A stretch of DNA of 41,582 bases from Candidatus Aminicenantota bacterium (lineage in GTDB: Bacteria; Acidobacteriota; Aminicenantia; UBA2199): assembly GCA_016926835.1 (NCBI GenBank), contig JAFGNX010000008.1:1-41582 (forward strand), in the 5' to 3' direction. The notes beneath the pieces are model-generated. The model worked only from the letters and a program-made list of their open reading frames with translations. It made no database searches and had not been told where the DNA came from. Shown here in pieces: positions 36,483-41,582 of the stretch; position 1 is the stretch's first letter, and every line of letters begins with the position of its first letter. The position numbers were made by a program, and so were the translations under genes.

Positions 36483-38357
36483 TTACGAATGCATGAATTC
36501 GCGGGCGGCACGTTCCACCCCGGCGGCGTCGAGTTGATACTGGGCCAGCAATTCTGAGCGGCTGGCCGTTACCACGATTTCTTCCGGCACTCCCAGGCAC
36601 AGGAGGCGGCAGCCGCTGCCGTTTCCCTCCAGAATGAGTTCACGGATCAGAGTGGAAAACCCGCCTTTGCGAACACCGTCTTCCAATGTGATGACATGCT
36701 TGATTTGCTGGAGGTGATTCAGGATCAAATCCCTGTCCAGGGGTTTGATAAAGCGCACATCAACCACGGTGGCTTCAATGCCGTTGTTGCGGGACAGGTT
36801 CTGTGCCGCTTTCAGGGCCTGATAAACCAGAGGGCCCACTGCCAGGATCAATAGATCCTTGCCTTGCCGTAGAACTTCACTCTTTCCCAGGGGAATGTCC
36901 CGGAACTGTGCTTCCATGTCCACGCCCTGGCCGGGCTCTTTGGGATAACGGATAAACACGGGGCTTGAGTATGAAAACGCTGAGTGAATCGCGTGTTGCA
37001 GTTCGTTTTCATCCCGGGGCGCGATCAGGACCACGTGGGGCAGCGGTTGCAGAAGGGCGATATCGTAAATCCCCTGGTGGGTGGGGCCGTCGCCGCTCAC
37101 CAGGCCGGCCCGATCGATTCCCACGACTACGGGTATCTTCATCAAAGACAAATCGTGGGTGACCTGGTCCACCGCCCGCTGCAGAAAGGTCGAATACACG
37201 CTGATTACGGGTTTCAGTCCACCGAGCGACAGTCCTCCGGCCATATCGAACATGTACTGCTCCGCGATCCCCACATCGTACACCCTGTCCGGAAATTCCT
37301 TTTGAGAAATATCCAGCCCCGTACCTTCGGGCATGGCGGCGGTAATGGCCACGACATCGTCATCCCGCTGCATGATCTTTTGCACGGTGCGGCCGAATAC
37401 CGTTGAATAAGACGGAGGTGTATGGGCCTTGAGGAATTTGCCGTTGGCGACTTCAAACGGCAGTGAAGAGTGAAAAGAGCTGGGATTTTCTTCCGCAGGC
37501 CGATATCCATGTCCTTTCTCGGTCACAACATGAAGAAGCACGGGATAGTCGTATTTCCGGGCTTCGCGGAGCTCTTTTTCCAGTTCAGCCTGGTTGTGAC
37601 CGTTGACCGGACCGATGTACTTGACACCCAGTTCGTCAAACAGGGAACCGGGGACCATCATGGAACGGATCAGCACCTCGATCTTGCGGGCCAGATCCGC
37701 CATCGATTTACCGATACCGGGAATGCTTTTGAGGATCGCCTGAACCAACTCCTTCAAGCGGATATAGGGGCGGCCGGACACCAGGTAATTGAGATGCTTG
37801 GATATTCCCCCCACATTGGGAGAGATCGACATTTTATTGTCGTTCAAAATGATTATCAGGCGGGGTTTTACCTGGCCGATATGATTCAACGCTTCCAGGG
37901 CCACTCCTCCGGTCAATGCGCCGTCTCCCAGCACGGCCACGATATGATGGTTCTGATTCTGCCGGTCACGGGCCAGCGCCATACCGCCGGCAAAAGCCAG
38001 CGAAGTGGAAGCGTGTCCGGTATTGAGGGAATCGTATTCACTTTCAAATATATCCGGATAACCGCAGAGCCCTCCCTTCTTGCGAATGGAATGGATGCGG
38101 TCACGGCGGCCGGTTACGATTTTATGGGTATAGCACTGGTGGCCGACGTCCCAGATAATCCGGTCTTTCGGCACATCAAAGACGCGGTGCAGGGCCAGGG
38201 TTAATTCCACCACGCCCAGATTGGAGGCCAGGTGACCACCGCTTTTGGACACCACGTCGATCAAAAGATCACGAATCTCAGCGGCCAATTCCTCCAACTC
38301 CTGAAATTCCAGTGTTTTCAGATCATCAGGTCCGTTTATGCGTTCAAGTAAAGGCAT
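36483..38357 (-). CDS. dxs: 1-deoxy-D-xylulose-5-phosphate synthase
   Basis: The 624-residue enzyme condenses pyruvate and glyceraldehyde 3-phosphate, the first step of the MEP isoprenoid pathway. The TPP motif GDGALTGGVALEALNH lies near residues 140-155, GHQCYTHKI near 70, and the C-terminal transketolase part has AIPEGTGL-like AMPEGTGLD and RYPKEPG. The ATG overlaps the stop of the prenyltransferase gene (TGATG) and follows AGGGAATACTG. The pairing of ispA and dxs is common. Confidence 0.98.
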   Translation of the reverse strand: MPLLERINGPDDLKTLEFQELEELAAEIRDLLIDVVSKSGGHLASNLGVVELTLALHRVFDVPKDRIIWDVGHQCYTHKIVTGRRDRIHSIRKKGGLCGYPDIFESEYDSLNTGHASTSLAFAGGMALARDRQNQNHHIVAVLGDGALTGGVALEALNHIGQVKPRLIIILNDNKMSISPNVGGISKHLNYLVSGRPYIRLKELVQAILKSIPGIGKSMADLARKIEVLIRSMMVPGSLFDELGVKYIGPVNGHNQAELEKELREARKYDYPVLLHVVTEKGHGYRPAEENPSSFHSSLPFEVANGKFLKAHTPPSYSTVFGRTVQKIMQRDDDVVAITAAMPEGTGLDISQKEFPDRVYDVGIAEQYMFDMAGGLSLGGLKPVISVYSTFLQRAVDQVTHDLSLMKIPVVVGIDRAGLVSGDGPTHQGIYDIALLQPLPHVVLIAPRDENELQHAIHSAFSYSSPVFIRYPKEPGQGVDMEAQFRDIPLGKSEVLRQGKDLLILAVGPLVYQALKAAQNLSRNNGIEATVVDVRFIKPLDRDLILNHLQQIKHVITLEDGVRKGGFSTLIRELILEGNGSGCRLLCLGVPEEIVVTASRSELLAQYQLDAAGVERAAREFMHS

Positions 38358-39253
38358 CAGTATTCCCTGTAGACCATCATGCGCATCAAGGTCAGGAACG
38401 GCGGAAAAGTGATTCCGGCCCGTTCCAACTCATCCATGGTGATGCGATAGGAACGGTCGATTTCTTTTCGCACGGTATCAATCCCAAAAAACAATGCCGC
38501 ATTGGGGCTGTGATTGTTGTCGTCCTTGTGAAGTTTTTTGCCGACCAGGCTTTCATCTCCCTGAAGATCCAGCAAGTCATCGGCCAGTTGAAAAGCCGTG
38601 CCGATCTCGCTGCCGGCACGATCCAGGGCCCGGATCCGGCTTGCATCCTGGTTCATGAACTCTCCTGTACCGACCATGATGCCGCGAATCAATTCACCCG
38701 TTTTCATGCGGTGGATTTCAGGAATCACCTGCGGGTTTCCGCGAAATTCCAGGTCCAATGCCTGGCCCCCGGCCATGCCGCGAATACCGATGCATGCGGT
38801 AATCAGCCGGATGAAACGGATGAGGACTTGAGCGGGCAATCCGGGTTGAGCCGCGATCTTCTCAAACGCCATGGTCAACAGTGTATCTCCGGCCAGCAGG
38901 GCGATGGCATCGTTGAAACGGCGGTGAACTGTGGGTTTGCCGCGCCGGAAATCATCGTTGTCCATGGCGGGATGATCATCGTGAATCAACGAATAGGTGT
39001 GGATATACTCCATCGCCGTGGCCAGGTCGATATACCGCTCCGGGTCACCGCCCAAAGCATCCACCAGACTCAGCATGATCAGGGGGCGCAACCGTTTTCC
39101 ACGCACATCAAGGGCGTAGTGAACCGCCGCTTCAAGGGTGCCTCTACGGGGATCCAGGTCCCGGGTCAACGCGGTCTGGATCCGGCTTTCCAAGTCAGCA
39201 AAATAATTGCGGTCGAACTCACTCTCATGCCGGTCCATCGGGTTGAGCGTCAT
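38357..39253 (-). CDS. ispA: Farnesyl diphosphate synthase (IspA-type polyprenyl synthetase)
   Basis: The 298-residue enzyme has the first Asp-rich motif DDHPAMD with the two-residue insertion of bacterial type II FPP synthases, the second motif ADDLLD and GKRLRPL near residue 52. Tyr sits five residues before the first Asp-rich motif, as in E. coli IspA, so C15 product is likely, though a longer chain is not excluded. It lies 32 bp after the CDF gene and is coupled to dxs. Confidence 0.93.
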   Translation of the reverse strand: MTLNPMDRHESEFDRNYFADLESRIQTALTRDLDPRRGTLEAAVHYALDVRGKRLRPLIMLSLVDALGGDPERYIDLATAMEYIHTYSLIHDDHPAMDNDDFRRGKPTVHRRFNDAIALLAGDTLLTMAFEKIAAQPGLPAQVLIRFIRLITACIGIRGMAGGQALDLEFRGNPQVIPEIHRMKTGELIRGIMVGTGEFMNQDASRIRALDRAGSEIGTAFQLADDLLDLQGDESLVGKKLHKDDNNHSPNAALFFGIDTVRKEIDRSYRITMDELERAGITFPPFLTLMRMMVYREY

Positions 39254-39285
39254 GCCGGCGCCTTCTGCTTTGCGATTGTCTTCAT

Positions 39286-40221
39286 TTATCCCAATTGGCG
39301 CAGGGTTCCTGAACGCAAAACATCCGGTTCAATGAAAATCCGCCGGATCTGGGGATAGGCTCCACGGATATCCCGCTCAAAACCGTTGATCAGGTTGGAT
39401 ATTTCACGCGCGTTCAAACGATCATTGAATTCAAGTTTGGCCGCCAGCAGAATGTCTTCGGGACCAAGATGCAGGGTTCGCAGGGCGATCACGTGGTTCA
39501 CACTGTCATCATCTCCCAGAATGGCTTTTACCCCTTGAATGATTTGCGGGTCCGCCGCCTCCCCCACCAGTAGGGATTTGGTTTCAAGGGCCAGGAATAA
39601 GGCCACCGCAGCCAACAGCAACCCGATCAGGATCGATGCCAGGGCGTCGAATACCAGCCAGCCGGTCAATTGCTCCAGGATCAGGCATACAGCCGCAATG
39701 CCGAGACCGGTCAGGGCTGCCAGATCCTCCATGAACACAACGATCAGTTCGGACTTTTTGGTGCAGCGCAGATAGCGGTACACACTCATGCCGCGGCGTT
39801 CTTTCTGAACCATGCGCCTGGCCTTCATGAAAGCCGCGCCTTCGGCGATAATCGCCACGCCCAGGATGGCGAAGGCGTAATGAATCTGCTGCACCGGCTG
39901 GGGATTCATCCACTTGTGGATCCCCTGCCAGATCGAGTAGATCGATCCGGCGGTAAAAAGCATCATGGCCACGATAAAAGACCAGAAATACAGTTCACCG
40001 GAAAAACCGAAAGGATGAAGTTGATCCGGTTCGCGGCGTCCATTGCGGATTCCCACCAGCAGAAGCACCTGATTCATGGTGTCGGCCATGGAATGGACGG
40101 TCTCGGCCAGTATGGCTGATGAACGCGTCAACAGAAAAACCGCGAATTTCACCACGGCGATTATAAAGTTGGCCCCGAAAGCAAACAGGACCACGGGGAT
40201 GGATGAATCGCGGAATTTCAT
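39286..40221 (-). CDS. Cation diffusion facilitator family transporter
   Basis: The 311-residue inner-membrane protein has about six helices. HSMAD (near residues 43-47) carries metal-site residues and HPFGFSGELYFWSFIVA follows, both features of the CDF family, in a subgroup near SLC30A9. A cytoplasmic C-terminal domain starts near residue 225. CDF proteins exchange divalent metals such as Zn2+, Fe2+ or Mn2+ for protons; the metal cannot be told here. Its promoter is so close that the mRNA should start at the ATG; no ribosome-binding site exists in between. Confidence 0.92.
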   Translation of the reverse strand: MKFRDSSIPVVLFAFGANFIIAVVKFAVFLLTRSSAILAETVHSMADTMNQVLLLVGIRNGRREPDQLHPFGFSGELYFWSFIVAMMLFTAGSIYSIWQGIHKWMNPQPVQQIHYAFAILGVAIIAEGAAFMKARRMVQKERRGMSVYRYLRCTKKSELIVVFMEDLAALTGLGIAAVCLILEQLTGWLVFDALASILIGLLLAAVALFLALETKSLLVGEAADPQIIQGVKAILGDDDSVNHVIALRTLHLGPEDILLAAKLEFNDRLNAREISNLINGFERDIRGAYPQIRRIFIEPDVLRSGTLRQLG

Positions 40222-40227
40222 TTGTTT

Positions 40228-40256
40228 ATTCTATAGCCTCCCGCTCGGGGTGTCAA
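40228..40256 (-). promoter_or_regulatory. Sigma-70 promoter of the CDF gene, probably leaderless
   Basis: On the minus strand TTGACA (40251-40256) and TAGAAT (40228-40233) have a 17-bp spacer. Only AAACAA separates the -10 from the ATG. Confidence 0.75.
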
Positions 40257-40268
40257 CCACGAAGTCCT

Positions 40269-40298
40269 TTGACGGCTTCCCCGCCCGGATGGTATAAT
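40269..40298 (+). promoter_or_regulatory. Sigma-70 promoter of the 40322 gene
   Basis: TTGACG (40269-40274) and TATAAT (40293-40298) have an 18-bp spacer, with about 17-20 nt of leader. It is divergent from and close to the CDF promoter. Confidence 0.75.
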
Positions 40299-40321
40299 CG
40301 AACCGCAATCCTGGAAAATCC

Positions 40322-41350
40322 ATGCAAAAAAAACTGCGTCTCTCGGCTCTGGTTGTTCTGGTTCTGTTTGCGCTGCTGGTGGTCCCCATCATGCGTTATC
40401 GCAAGGAAGCCAACCTGACATCCCTGCCGTCCAGATTTATCAAGGGGGTGGTGGCTTCCGCGGTCGATCCAACGAAAATGTCTGCGGACAGGGAAACGAT
40501 TTGCCGCGCCGCAAACGAATTGGCGTTGCAGTTTGTCATCTTGTCTCCAGACGGCAACATCGGCGAATCCTTCTCTGACGCTGCATCCTGGTGCAAAAAT
40601 ACCCTGATAATCGAGTCTCCGGCAAAAATCGCCGACATCGACCTGGTCAACCTGTATGACAGCTTGCGGAAAGTGTCCCGGTTTTCCAGAGTGATTCACG
40701 TATCCCGTTACCTCTTCAACTCCAGTTACGCCTTGCTCAGTGCCATCGACCACCCTCGAGATTCCCTGTCACAATGGGATCTGAACTGTCGAACAGGGCG
40801 CAAAACAGGGGTTTTCAGCCTGGGCACTGAGGGCGGTTTGTCATTGCCCGGCGTTACAAAATCCACGCTGCCATCGTTCCGTTCCATGTTTGAGATTCTT
40901 ACCGTGTACGTGCGAATCGACCGGGAACTGGTAAAAGAACCCGGAAAATCGATGGAGATGGTGATGAATGCGGTGAAGGCGGGACATTTCTTTAATGCGA
41001 TTGAAGCCATTGCCGCAGCCAACGGTTTTGACGCCCGTTTTTATCCGGTGGAATCAGCTGACGTGATACAAATGGGAGATATGGATCCTCGTTTCCAGGG
41101 AAAACTGCAGGTTGACACCCCCTTTACCTTCCCCACCCGGGTAATGCTGATTCGCAACGGAGAAAAGGTGGCAACTGCGCCTTCCAGCTCGCGTGGGCGG
41201 TCTGTCTGGGATATTGCAAATCCGGGAATTTATCGCGTGGAAGTCTACGTGCCCGGCAATCATTTCGCAAACTTGCCCTGGATTGTCACCAATCCATTTT
41301 ACCTGGGAACCGCAAACCACTTAGCCAATCGCCCGTCAGGTTCTGAATAA
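40322..41350 (+). CDS. Anchored PHP-fold-like protein lacking metal-binding histidines
   Basis: The 342-residue protein has an N-terminal membrane anchor (residues about 7-24). The layout that follows resembles PHP-domain phosphoesterases: strand FIKGVV then TKMSADRETICRAANELALQFVILS, and a C-terminal beta part ending PWIVTNPFYLG. In active PHP proteins the first strand ends HxHxxxSDG and the second TDHxN; here these are ASAVDPTK (45-52) and SPDGN (75-79), with no histidine in either. I infer a degenerate, probably non-catalytic relative facing the periplasm; the family call itself is from pattern only. Confidence 0.5.
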   Translation: MQKKLRLSALVVLVLFALLVVPIMRYRKEANLTSLPSRFIKGVVASAVDPTKMSADRETICRAANELALQFVILSPDGNIGESFSDAASWCKNTLIIESPAKIADIDLVNLYDSLRKVSRFSRVIHVSRYLFNSSYALLSAIDHPRDSLSQWDLNCRTGRKTGVFSLGTEGGLSLPGVTKSTLPSFRSMFEILTVYVRIDRELVKEPGKSMEMVMNAVKAGHFFNAIEAIAAANGFDARFYPVESADVIQMGDMDPRFQGKLQVDTPFTFPTRVMLIRNGEKVATAPSSSRGRSVWDIANPGIYRVEVYVPGNHFANLPWIVTNPFYLGTANHLANRPSGSE

Positions 41351-41453
41351 AGAATAAGGAAGAAGGAATAAAAAGGCACTCCATGGGCCGTTGTGGTGCT
41401 TGTAGAAGATAGAACGTAGAAGGTAGAAAAAAGCATTGAGTTTTGCCTTTTTA

Positions 41454-41495
41454 CTTTAAACTTTAGACTTTCAACTTTTCACTTTCCACTTTATG
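41454..41495. repeat. Heptamer minisatellite overlapping a gene end
   Basis: Six 7-bp units: CTTTAAA, CTTTAGA, CTTTCAA, CTTTTCA, CTTTCCA, CTTTATG. The minus-strand gene that enters from the right terminates inside the array (stop at 41463-41465). The preceding stretch 41351-41453 holds only AG-rich low-complexity sequence and no gene. Confidence 0.7.
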
Positions 41496-41582
41496 TTCTT
41501 CCTGGCATTGCGTATACAATTGGTCAAGCTGTTGCAGCATCTTCTCCAGAGAGTATTCACGCATGACGTGTTCTCGCAGAGC
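41463..41582 (-). CDS. C-terminal end of a probable family-4-type glycosyltransferase (partial)
   Basis: The minus-strand frame open from the window edge encodes 39 residues to TAA. The first part, ALREHVMREYSLEKMLQQLD then QLYTQC, fits the last helix of GT4-type glycosyltransferases (a YS.E.M...L..LY pattern). The final nine residues, KVESEKLKV, come from the heptamer array. Identification rests on the tail alone. Confidence 0.45.
   Translation of the reverse strand, partial: ALREHVMREYSLEKMLQQLDQLYTQCQEEHKVESEKLKV

Noticed and set aside
37470-38204. Plus-strand open frame of 244 codons inside dxs
   Set aside because: It is antisense to the conserved DXS thiamine-binding region and has no recognisable features.

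Overview
The window reads as chromosome of an anaerobic, diderm (Gram-negative-type) bacterium. The signs are a one-chain pyruvate:ferredoxin oxidoreductase, a membrane pyrophosphatase, a LolA-like protein, two outer-membrane-barrel-like proteins and the MEP isoprenoid route. An Acidobacteriota/Aminicenantes-like lineage would fit, but that is a guess. No rRNA, CRISPR array, prophage or insertion sequence was seen. Most genes are ordinary housekeeping genes in tight operons on the minus strand, often with ATGA or TAATG stop/start overlaps and near-consensus sigma-70 promoters.

Layout. Positions 1-870 are gene-poor after what looks like the last 19 codons of a TRAP-type permease. They hold heptamer minisatellites, a 23-bp tandem repeat, a hairpin element and several fragments of a tRNA-Glu 3' end. 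The tRNA-Gln and tRNA-Glu genes follow on the minus strand (872-1096), then groEL with a strong terminator. Next are purC-cvpA-fis-like and a membrane pyrophosphatase, each with its own promoter. Positions 7069-18828 form one long minus-strand run: tig-clpP-clpX-lon-engB-rho-ptb-lolA-like-ECF sigma-anti-sigma-bactofilin-like-ydcF. A TTGACA-17-TATATT promoter for this run lies at the 3' end of ribF. Upstream, DUF1844, a TPR/zinc-ribbon membrane protein, a DUF4388 protein and ribF form another tight run.

From 22.9 to 34.3 kb the strands alternate: mazG (+), DUF151 nuclease (-), nifJ and a LOG-family protein (+), tRNA-Lys (+), DUF502 and panE (-), a GYD protein (-) divergent from a DUF4332 protein (+), then an unusual radical SAM protein coupled to thymidylate kinase (+). 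From 34.4 to 40.2 kb a minus-strand run carries a CDF transporter, farnesyl diphosphate synthase, dxs, a lipoprotein with barrel-like sequence and a porin-like protein. The last complete gene (40322-41350) looks like a PHP-fold protein that has lost its metal-binding histidines. The window ends in the last 39 codons of a probable glycosyltransferase.

The main unexplained signals are three. Low-complexity repeats sit directly at the 3' ends of genes and encode the C-terminal tails of at least two proteins. The tRNA-Glu-derived repeat field may be an old integration scar or a degraded tandem duplication. Two genes (the CDF transporter and DUF502) have consensus promoters placed so that transcription should begin at the ATG, which predicts leaderless mRNAs.
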